From an uncultured Adlercreutzia sp. (lineage in GTDB: Bacteria; Actinomycetota; Coriobacteriia; Coriobacteriales; Eggerthellaceae), in NCBI GenBank assembly GCA_902478715.1, contig CABSMC010000009.1, forward strand, positions 1 through 49,412: a stretch of 49,412 nt of DNA, given 5' to 3'. The position numbers and the translations under genes are program-made. Positions 40,788 through 49,412 of this stretch are shown here, piece by piece. The notes beneath the pieces are model-generated. The model was not told the origin of the DNA and made no database searches. It saw only the letters and a list, made by a program, of their open reading frames with translations. Within the stretch, counting starts at the first letter, position 1; each line of letters opens with the position of its first letter.

Positions 40788-42416
40788 CTAGGCCAGCGCC
40801 GTCTCCTCAGCGATGCCGCGAGCGGCGATGCGGCCGAAGTTCGCACCAGAGCCGTTGCAGCCGCCGACGATATGGATCGCCGCATTACCGGAGGTGGGGA
40901 AAAACGCGATCTCGCCCGCCGCGTACAGATGAGTAATAACCTCGCCGTGGCGATCAAGCACCTGCGCCTGCGGATTCACCTTCGACCCACCCTTAGAGGT
41001 GCCGATGATGGCGTTTTCCTCGATGCCCCAGAACGGCGGCGTCTCGATTTTCTGCCCCTCGAAAGCCGTGCGCCCATAGGGGTCGGTCTCCCCCGTCTTG
41101 CCGATGTAGCTGTTGAACTCATCGACGCTCGCGCGCACCGCATCAGCGGGCAGTCCAAACATTTCGGCCAGCTCCTCGATGGTGTCGGCGGTCTTCACCG
41201 AGTCCATGCCGTTGGCCGTCGCTTCATCGATAATGGGCTGAGCATTCGTTTGACCATTCTGGCCCAGGCGCGCCGTCTCATCGAAGATGCATACGTGCCA
41301 CATCTCGGGCTGCTTCAGCGGCGTTTTCAGGTCATAGAACACGTGGAAGCTGCTTTCGTCGTTGAAGCGCTTGCCGTCCTTGTTCACCTCGATGAGGCTG
41401 TCCTTCCAGTTGAAGGGAAGAAGGATGCCGCTTGCAGGTCCGTCGTTGCTCACCGCGACACCGCCAGGTCCGTAATTGGGAGGAGAGGGATAGCAGTAGC
41501 CGTTGATTTCCTCGAGCATTCGGTAACCATCGCCCTGCACATCGGCCGGAGCCGCGCCCACGATGCGCTTCGCCTCAGAAGAGAGCTCCTTCATGGTCAG
41601 GCAGTGCTTGTTCCACATATCCACATTGTTTCCCAAGCCGCCGACGGCCAGCAGAACACCCTTCGTTGCGCGAATATCAAGGGTCTCGCCGCTCTTGGCC
41701 TCGACATGGGCGCCCACGACAACACCATCGGCGTCGCGATAGAGCTTCTGCGCTCGCGTATCCGACAGAACCCCTATACCACGCTCCTCGATGGCCCCCT
41801 GCAGGCCCTCCATCCAGCCGAGCCCATTGCCGGGAGGATTGGTGTTATACGTGCGGGCGATAGTGTGGGAGGGCTCGTTCAAGGACACGTTCTGGATGAC
41901 GTCGCAACCCAAATCTTCCAGCCAGTCTACCGTCTCGCCGGACAGCTCGCAGAAGGCACGAATGACCTCCGGGTCGCCCAAGTCGCCGCCGTCGTTGCGA
42001 ACGTCCTGGATCATGACCTCCACATCGTCGATCACGTCGAAGTCCTCCTGAATGCGCGTTCCGCAACCGCACAAGGCGCCGCCGCTCTGCGTGCAGCAGC
42101 ATTCCGTAATAGTGGGAGCGGCGTCAACTACCAGTACGTCAAGACCCAAATCGTAGCCTTCGACAGCACCGCAAGCACCAGCAATGCCGCAACCTAGAAC
42201 TAGCATCTCCACTTCGCGGTCCCAGGCCTCCGGGACGGTGGCGTCCCAAGCCGGGGGCACCTTCGAGTTCTCATTCGCCTGGCTCTCCGCGGTACCGGTG
42301 GCGCTCAGATCTTGGCTGGAGCAACCGCTTAGTACTCCGGCGGCTCCGACCGCCGTTGCCGCGACCGCCGCCGCTCCTCCGCGGATAAACGATCGTCTCG
42401 ATAGCTCTTCGCTCAT
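40788..42416 (-). CDS. Tat-exported FAD-dependent reductase (fumarate/urocanate-reductase-like)
   Basis: 542-aa flavoprotein of the FAD_binding_2 family. Twin-arginine leader LSRRSFIRGG ending in VLSGCSSQ, a likely lipobox. FAD site: VLGCGIAGACGAVEGYDLGLDVLVVDAA (in two parts) near residue 72. The C-terminus HIVGGCNGSGANFGRIAARG is the usual FAD-closing segment. Lacks its own haem domain; electrons should come from the multihaem cytochrome encoded just upstream. Members reduce C=C bonds (fumarate, urocanate, cinnamates; Eggerthella Cgr2 acts on digoxin). Substrate unknown here. Confidence 0.92.
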   Translation of the reverse strand: MSEELSRRSFIRGGAAAVAATAVGAAGVLSGCSSQDLSATGTAESQANENSKVPPAWDATVPEAWDREVEMLVLGCGIAGACGAVEGYDLGLDVLVVDAAPTITECCCTQSGGALCGCGTRIQEDFDVIDDVEVMIQDVRNDGGDLGDPEVIRAFCELSGETVDWLEDLGCDVIQNVSLNEPSHTIARTYNTNPPGNGLGWMEGLQGAIEERGIGVLSDTRAQKLYRDADGVVVGAHVEAKSGETLDIRATKGVLLAVGGLGNNVDMWNKHCLTMKELSSEAKRIVGAAPADVQGDGYRMLEEINGYCYPSPPNYGPGGVAVSNDGPASGILLPFNWKDSLIEVNKDGKRFNDESSFHVFYDLKTPLKQPEMWHVCIFDETARLGQNGQTNAQPIIDEATANGMDSVKTADTIEELAEMFGLPADAVRASVDEFNSYIGKTGETDPYGRTAFEGQKIETPPFWGIEENAIIGTSKGGSKVNPQAQVLDRHGEVITHLYAAGEIAFFPTSGNAAIHIVGGCNGSGANFGRIAARGIAEETALA

Positions 42417-42467
42417 GTCTCCTCCTTTTTTCGAACTCCCTCTCCTTCTGAAAGGGCAGTTTGTCTC

Positions 42468-43115
42468 CTAGTCGTGGCAGGTATAGCATTCGTACACGTT
42501 CTGATGGTGGCATCCAAGGCAATACTGGGAGGGATCCGAAGCCGTATGCATGCCGTGGCAGTCGGCGCATTCCGCCTGTTTCTTATGACCTTCGTTCTCG
42601 GGAATCGCGTGGGGATTCACCACCGTTCCCTTGCTGTCGGTCAGCACCGTACAATCGGCGGTGCGCTCAGCCAGAGCCTCTTTGCTCTCGTGGCATCCGA
42701 AGCAGGTCTCTTCGCTCACCGGGTAGTCGAGACGATTGATCTTGCCTGGCTTCGACTTCTTCGTCTCCTGGTGAACCGTGGCCAATCCCTCAACTTCTAA
42801 ATGGCAGTCCGTGCAGGAGAGGTTGGCGTGATTAGAAGCCGTGCATGTCGAGTCGGATAGGGAAGCCTGTTCCGTATCGTGGCAAACCGAGCAATCCATG
42901 TCGGGGTTCCATTCGGCAAGGCTTGTGCCAACTTCGCCTTCCGATCCTGAACCCGTCCCGGTAGCTTGCGGGGCATTCTCTTCGCTTCCGCTATCCGGCA
43001 GATTGGCCGCCTGCGGCGCACAGCCACCCAAAACGCTGAAGCCCGCGACCACGGTGAGCGCCAACGCCACTTGAATCGTCAGCGCTGCCTTCTTGCGGGA
43101 AATTGCTTTGCTCAT
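42468..43115 (-). CDS. Six-haem c-type cytochrome lipoprotein
   Basis: 215 aa. Signal peptide with lipobox (VLGGCAPQ around residue 30), then a polar linker and a cytochrome domain with six CxxCH motifs: CSVCH, CTDCH, CFGCH, CADCH, CLGCH, CYTCH. Additional His (NHANL, VHQET, GMHTA) may be distal ligands. ATG 43115 follows GGAGG and GGGGG. 51 bp upstream of the flavoprotein gene; it most likely passes quinol-derived electrons to that reductase at the outer membrane face. Shewanella-type flavocytochromes use four haems in a fused domain; here the chain is separate and longer. Confidence 0.9.
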   Translation of the reverse strand: MSKAISRKKAALTIQVALALTVVAGFSVLGGCAPQAANLPDSGSEENAPQATGTGSGSEGEVGTSLAEWNPDMDCSVCHDTEQASLSDSTCTASNHANLSCTDCHLEVEGLATVHQETKKSKPGKINRLDYPVSEETCFGCHESKEALAERTADCTVLTDSKGTVVNPHAIPENEGHKKQAECADCHGMHTASDPSQYCLGCHHQNVYECYTCHD

Positions 43116-43184
43116 ATTCACCCCCTTCCTCCAAGAGCTGTTGGAACCCATTGTGCTTGCGCAACAAGTCATAGCCGCAAAGGA

Positions 43185-43260
43185 AGTGGTAATACCACTC
43201 TCCCATTCCGGCATTCGCTTTTTACGTTTCGTAATTTGGCTATTCGACCATGGAATAGCC
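43185..43260. promoter_or_regulatory. Two dyads in the lysR/cytochrome divergent region
   Basis: AGTGGTAATACCACT (43185-43199) is a perfect odd palindrome (7-1-7), and GGCTATTC-N7-GAATAGCC (43238-43260) is an 8-bp perfect dyad. Both lie in the 207-bp gap between the cytochrome gene and the divergent lysR, where a LysR-type protein normally binds. Either may be the operator. Confidence 0.6.
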
Positions 43261-43322
43261 ATTTCTCCCCCTGGAAAAAAACGTTATGCTTTAGTTGGGA
43301 TGATTTCAAAGGGGAGGACTAC

Positions 43323-44228
43323 ATGAACACGGAATGGCTCCAGGAGTACATCGTATTCGCGCGACATCTGAACTTCAGTTCTGCGGCAAAGACACTCAAT
43401 ATGGCGCAACCGACACTTAGCAAGCATATGATTGCGCTAGAAAAATGGGTGGGGGTTCCTCTCATTGAGAGAGGCGGCAGCCCCCAGCTCACCTATTATG
43501 GACACCGCTTTCTTGAGTGCGCTCAATCAACTCTCACTACCTTAAATTCGGGAGTGAAGGCTTGCAGGGAACTCAGGCATTCCAATCGGCCCGTTCGAGT
43601 TCAATGGTTCGACCACGGCACTTATCTGTCTGACCGGTTGCCACACGTCAAGGGAATTCCATTTGAGCTCACAAACACTTCGACGGAAGGTCTCGACGAT
43701 CCCTATTTCGCTGTCCTTGACAACGATTCGGTAGACATCGTCAGTTCACTAGACTTCTCGATCATGCCCGATTTCTCGAAAGCAGCCCAAGAACGTGGCA
43801 TCAAAACGGCGGCAACGGTTGCGGCGCCGGCCGCATTGGCTATGAGCGCCGAGCATCCGTTGTCTCGCATCGGGAAACTCCAGCGCGCCGACCTCACCCA
43901 AGCGGAATTTCTCATTGTGGATCGCGCCTATTACGACCTCTGGCGCTCCTACATCGCCCACGTTCTCGGCGGCGACCTCAACCTTCACTTCACTTTGAAA
44001 TCAGTGCACGGCGTCACTGCCAACATGGGTTCCATAGACCTGGGACGCGGCATCGTCTTTTACACCGCAGAGGAGCTTCGCCGCTTCTACAGTGGCAGGG
44101 ATGACGTTGTCATCATTGAAGAACTTGACGGAGCACCGTTATCGATGCCCTTGGGGATCCTCTATCGAGAGGACAACGAGAACCCTCTTGTGCATCAGCT
44201 CGCACGGCATTTGACGAACAATAGCTGA
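43323..44228 (+). CDS. LysR-family regulator divergent from the cytochrome/flavoprotein operon
   Basis: 301 aa. Winged helix: WLQEYIVFARHLNFSSAAKTL, then MAQPTLSKHMIALEKWVGVPLIERG in parts. Effector-binding domain with LAMSAEHPLSRIG and GRGIVFYTAEELRRF. ATG after GGGGAGGAC. Base composition is lower in GC than its neighbours over much of the gene, which could reflect acquisition. Placement suggests it activates the reductase operon in response to substrate. Confidence 0.93.
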   Translation: MNTEWLQEYIVFARHLNFSSAAKTLNMAQPTLSKHMIALEKWVGVPLIERGGSPQLTYYGHRFLECAQSTLTTLNSGVKACRELRHSNRPVRVQWFDHGTYLSDRLPHVKGIPFELTNTSTEGLDDPYFAVLDNDSVDIVSSLDFSIMPDFSKAAQERGIKTAATVAAPAALAMSAEHPLSRIGKLQRADLTQAEFLIVDRAYYDLWRSYIAHVLGGDLNLHFTLKSVHGVTANMGSIDLGRGIVFYTAEELRRFYSGRDDVVIIEELDGAPLSMPLGILYREDNENPLVHQLARHLTNNS

Positions 44229-44323
44229 CAAACTCTACCCCCTTGCAGCTTCATCATCAACGGCGCCGCCCGAACCGCGTTCGCAAGCATCCCCAGCTGT
44301 GCCCGTGACACGAAAAGGCCCCT

Positions 44324-44459
44324 TGGTGCACGAAATCGGACTTATATAGCTTTCGATGGCAAGCCCGACGGCCCGAAAAGGCTATATAAGTTCGAAAGTG
44401 CGCAGATCAGCCTCTTCGAAGATTTCCAAAAGTCTATATAAGTCGAATTTCGTGCACCA
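44324..44459. repeat. 136-bp inverted-repeat element with three CTATATAAG copies
   Basis: Arms at 44324-44349 and 44434-44459 match in 24 of 26 positions; each ends outside with TGGTGCACGAAA or its complement and inside with CTTATATAG / CTATATAAG. A third copy, GCTATATAAG at 44381-44390, pairs equally well (10 bp) with the inner part of the left arm (44341-44350), giving two mutually exclusive folds. It fills much of the 273-bp gap between convergent lysR and birA; no coding potential. It may act as a bidirectional terminator or be a small non-autonomous element. Confidence 0.8.
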
Positions 44460-44501
44460 GGAGGGTGCGTTTTGTCACCGACTGGCAACCAATGCTGCCT
44501 T

Positions 44502-45347
44502 TTACGGCATCACCATGACGTGGGCCTCGCCGGAGGCGACGGGGACGGTGTTGTCGGCGGTGCGGACGAGAAGGCGACCGCGCTCGTCGACGCCGGTGGC
44601 CGTGCCTTCCAAAGTAGCGGTGCCGGCGGCATCCTCGATGCGCACCGCGCGACCGGTAAGGAAGGAGGAGCCTTCGTAGCTGCCCAAAGTCGGCATGAAG
44701 CCGAGCTCGCGCCAACGACCGTAGTTCACGAGGATGCGGGCGATAACCTCGCGCTGGATGTCGGTGATGACCTCCTCGCGACGGGCGGCCTGCTCGCGCT
44801 CCGGCAATGCCGCAATGGCTTGGGCCAACGACACGAAGTGCCCCGGCTCAGAGTCGGGGGCCGGCATGAGCTCGGCCATGTACTCGGGGACGTTACGGCC
44901 CTGCACGGGGCGGTCGACCTCGGGACGGAACACGTTGATGCCGATGCCCACGCACACACCGCCCCCGCAGGCCTCCAGCGAGATGCCGCAGAGCTTGCGG
45001 TACTCGTCGCCGCGCTGGCAGTCGGCGGGCATGTAAATCACGTCGTTGGGCCATTTCACCTGGATGCCGTCCTCGAACTGCGGGGCGGCCACCTGGCCTA
45101 AGGCGCGCTGAACCGAAAGGCCCACCACCAGGCTCAAGGTAGCCAAGCCGCTGCCAGCCACATCGGGACGCAAGAGGATGGACATGTACAGGCCGCCCTC
45201 CGGGCTGTCCCATTCGCGACCCTGGCGGCCATAGCCGCTGGACTGGCGTCGGGCGCGAACAATGAGACCCTCGGCCTTGCCCTCGCGCAACGCGTTCTTC
45301 ACGACCTCGTTGGTGGAGGCCACCTCATCGAGCACGGTCAGCTTCAT
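44502..45347 (-). CDS. birA: Biotin-[acetyl-CoA-carboxylase] ligase without DNA-binding domain
   Basis: Attaches biotin to carboxylase carrier lysines. 281 aa. Starts directly with the ligase domain: LDEVASTNEVVKNAL, then RRQSSGYGRQGREWDSPEGGLYMS (in parts, biotinyl-AMP loop), VKWPNDVIYM and GIGINVF. The N-terminal helix-turn-helix of class II BirA is absent, so it is a class I ligase that cannot repress biotin genes by itself. ATG 45347 after AAGGAGG, directly following folPK. Confidence 0.94.
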   Translation of the reverse strand: MKLTVLDEVASTNEVVKNALREGKAEGLIVRARRQSSGYGRQGREWDSPEGGLYMSILLRPDVAGSGLATLSLVVGLSVQRALGQVAAPQFEDGIQVKWPNDVIYMPADCQRGDEYRKLCGISLEACGGGVCVGIGINVFRPEVDRPVQGRNVPEYMAELMPAPDSEPGHFVSLAQAIAALPEREQAARREEVITDIQREVIARILVNYGRWRELGFMPTLGSYEGSSFLTGRAVRIEDAAGTATLEGTATGVDERGRLLVRTADNTVPVASGEAHVMVMP

Positions 45348-45349
45348 GG

Positions 45350-46663
45350 CTAGATCCTCCTTGCCTTCCCAACGCGCTGCGCCTCGGGCACGCGCCCCAC
45401 GGGGGTTCCGTCCGCCAACTCCCAGCCAGGCAGAATTTCCAGCAGGGGCTTCACAACGAAATCGCGCTCCGTCACACGCGGGTGCGGAAGCGTGAGCTCG
45501 TCGTCGGAAGCGACGTACATCTGATAGTCGAGAATATCGATATCGAGCGTGCGCGGGCCGTTCTCGATAGTGCGCACGCGACCGAGGGAGTTCTCGATGC
45601 CGTGCAAGTATCCGAGCAGCTCTTTCGGCGGAAGGCCGCTGCGCAGAAGCACCACGGCGTTCACGAAGGTATCCTGATCCTCGTAGTAGGCCGGCTCGCT
45701 CTCGTAGAACGACGACATGTCCATGATCTGGGTGTCGGGCAGGCTGCACAACTGACCCACGGCGAGGTTCAGCTGGGCGATTTTGGCCTCGGTCTCCTCG
45801 CCGGGCTCGGCCACCAGCGCCACGTTCGACCCCAGGCCCAGAAGCACCGCCGGCCTCAGATCCTTCAACGCCGCAGCCGTCATCTCCACGTTATGGGTAC
45901 GCACCACGCTGGCGCCCAGCTCGCAGGCGAGCAATGCCTCAGCCGCCGAGGCCACATCGCGGTCGTGAAGCTCTTCCACATGGTAGGCCTCGCCCACGAA
46001 ACGCTTGCGCGAGACCGCCACCATGACCGGATAGCCCAGGTGCACGATCTCGTGGAGATTGCGCATGAGCTCGATGGTTTGCTTGGGCGTCTTGCCGAAG
46101 CCGGGGCCCGGATCGACACAGATGCGGGAACGGTCGATGCCTGCCGCCTCCAAAGCGGCGGCCGCATCGCGCAGGTAATCGCGCACTTCGGCCACCACGT
46201 CCTGGTAAACGGGGTTGTCCTGCATGGTAGCGGGCTCGCCCTTCATGTGCATGACCACGCAGCCGCAGCCGCAGCGGCGCACCGCCTCGCGCATGGCGGG
46301 ATCGCGAAAACCCGACACGTCGTTGACGATGGAAGCGCCGGCATGCAGGGCGCGGACGGCCACCTCGGCATGACGCGTGTCCACCGACACGCAGATGCCG
46401 GCCTCCACCAGGGCCGCCACGACCTCGCCGATGCGATCCCACTCCTCATCGGGCGTGACCGGCGTGGCGCCCGGACGCGTCGACTCGCCGCCCACATCCA
46501 CAATGGCGGCACCGGCGCGCACCATGTCCAGACCGTGGGCCACAGCCGCCTTCGGATCGAGATAAGCGCCGCCGTCGGAGAAGGAATCGGGGGTCACGTT
46601 CAAAATGCCCATAACGATGGGCGTGCTGGTGTCGAAGTCGTACTGTCCGCAATGCCAAATCAT
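45350..46663 (-). CDS. Dihydropteroate synthase-HPPK fusion (FolP-FolK)
   Basis: 437-aa bifunctional folate enzyme. Residues about 1-275 are dihydropteroate synthase (IVMGILNVTPDSFSDGG, DVGGESTRPGA, DPGPGFGKT, VSRKRFVGE). Residues about 280-430 are hydroxymethyldihydropterin pyrophosphokinase (LLGLGSNV, ESEPAYYEDQDTFVNAVV, GPRTLDIDILDY, LPHPRVTERDFVVKPL). The order is the reverse of the fungal and plant HPPK-DHPS fusion. ATG 46663; a TTG one codon earlier is an alternative. Adjacent to birA in one operon. It supplies the folate used by the fhs module. Confidence 0.94.
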   Translation of the reverse strand: MIWHCGQYDFDTSTPIVMGILNVTPDSFSDGGAYLDPKAAVAHGLDMVRAGAAIVDVGGESTRPGATPVTPDEEWDRIGEVVAALVEAGICVSVDTRHAEVAVRALHAGASIVNDVSGFRDPAMREAVRRCGCGCVVMHMKGEPATMQDNPVYQDVVAEVRDYLRDAAAALEAAGIDRSRICVDPGPGFGKTPKQTIELMRNLHEIVHLGYPVMVAVSRKRFVGEAYHVEELHDRDVASAAEALLACELGASVVRTHNVEMTAAALKDLRPAVLLGLGSNVALVAEPGEETEAKIAQLNLAVGQLCSLPDTQIMDMSSFYESEPAYYEDQDTFVNAVVLLRSGLPPKELLGYLHGIENSLGRVRTIENGPRTLDIDILDYQMYVASDDELTLPHPRVTERDFVVKPLLEILPGWELADGTPVGRVPEAQRVGKARRI

Positions 46664-46742
46664 CAATGCTGAAGCCTCGTCTTCCTCGGCGTTTCCTCCC
46701 TTAGATTCTTAACCGATAAGTGTAACGGCGCAAAAGGCCCGT

Positions 46743-46768
46743 GTACACTGGTTTTCAGATGAGTGTAC
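46743..46768. promoter_or_regulatory. Dyad upstream of folPK
   Basis: GTACACT-N12-AGTGTAC, perfect 7-bp arms, about 80 bp upstream of the folPK start and near a possible promoter (TTGCGC-16-TAAGAA on the minus strand). Could be an operator or a weak terminator for ftsH transcription. Confidence 0.4.
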
Positions 46769-46853
46769 CGTATTATCTCTTAGAGTGGGCTTCAAGATTG
46801 GACGCCCACACGAAAAAGGACGCCCGAAGGTACCCTCCGATTCCCGCAGGAGA

Positions 46854-47001
46854 CGACCTTGGTCGCCCCTCCCCTCTTCCGTAGGGGGCGGCCTTGGTCG
46901 CCCCTTGTCGCAAACGTGGCCTCTTCCGTAGGGGGCGACCTTGGTCGCCCCTTGCTACAGGCATGGTTGCCGTTGCAGAAAGGGCTGACCAAGGTCAGCC
47001 C
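46854..47001. repeat. Cluster of four REP-like palindromes
   Basis: Three same-orientation palindromes of the type GGGGCGACC-TT-GGTCGCCCC: a degraded one at 46854-46865, then 46885-46904 and 46932-46951. A fourth is inverted, GGGCTGACC-AA-GGTCAGCCC at 46982-47001. Copies two and three share the leader CTCTTCCGTAG and are 47 bp apart; copy four is followed by CTACGAAGG, the inverted leader. They lie in the 392-bp gap between ftsH and folPK. Such GGTCGCCCC palindromes resemble dispersed REP elements seen in several bacterial groups. Confidence 0.8.
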
Positions 47002-47058
47002 CTACGAAGGTTATGTATGTTGGCAATCGAGGATCGCGTCCAAGCGCAGCGTCCTCGC

Positions 47059-49410
<2,352 letters not shown>

Positions 49411-49412
49411 AG

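Noticed and set aside
46854..47001. CRISPR-like array
   Set aside because: Only four palindromes in mixed orientation, one degraded; better described as REP-like.

Overview
The window looks like chromosomal DNA of a strictly anaerobic, high-GC Actinobacterium of the class Coriobacteriia, most likely the family Eggerthellaceae (Eggerthella/Gordonibacter/Adlercreutzia-like). This is inferred from gene content: several Tat-exported molybdopterin reductases with TorD chaperones, a flavoprotein/multiheme-cytochrome reductase pair like those abundant in Eggerthella, a menaquinone methyltransferase, a formate/tetrahydrofolate module, and a HrcA/CIRCE-type groESL operon. No search was run, so genus and species are not claimed.

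Layout. 1-7.4 kb: purine salvage (permease cut by the window edge, xpt), groES-groEL behind a CIRCE operator, a NarL/DesK-type two-component pair and nadE. 7-9.1 kb: hypA, tatC, tatA and a small membrane protein. 9.2-12.6 kb: an amidohydrolase-fold protein that has lost most metal ligands, divergent from menG and a DUF5685 gene. 12.6-20 kb: an anaerobic respiratory block on the minus strand (Tat molybdoenzyme, four-cluster ferredoxin, NrfD anchor, then a putative CX4CH di-haem protein, a DUF4405 membrane protein, a PrdX/YbaK deacylase and TorD). 20.2-23.4 kb: an unusual NrfD-GntR-SPFH operon divergent from a NifX-like gene. 23.4-31.8 kb: a TsaB-RimI-TsaD triple fusion, tsaE, focA, folD, fchA, fhs and coaX. 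31.9-35.2 kb: an orphan OmpR regulator, a repeat-rich gap, bioY and a MATE exporter. 35.4-44.2 kb: a second molybdoenzyme system without a membrane anchor (torD, lysR, catalytic subunit, ferredoxin), then a flavoprotein reductase with a six-haem lipoprotein cytochrome and a divergent lysR. 44.5-49.4 kb: a birA lacking its DNA-binding domain, a folP-folK fusion, REP-like palindromes and ftsH.

How it fits together: quinol or cytochrome electrons feed at least three exported reductases (two molybdoenzymes and one flavoprotein). Their twin-arginine leaders would use the Tat pore encoded here, and the two TorD proteins would assist cofactor loading. The fhs-fchA-folD-focA block interconverts formate and methylene-tetrahydrofolate and moves formate across the membrane. 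FolD lacks the usual cyclohydrolase residues, so FchA probably supplies that step.

The least explained material lies between genes. There are three 128-142 bp elements with long nested inverted repeats (15.2, 29.0 and 44.4 kb), an exactly phased 3 x 52 bp degenerate tandem repeat (32.7 kb) and a cluster of four palindromes (46.9 kb). Among proteins, the metal-site-deficient amidohydrolase, the CX4CH protein and the anchor-less second molybdoenzyme deserve attention.
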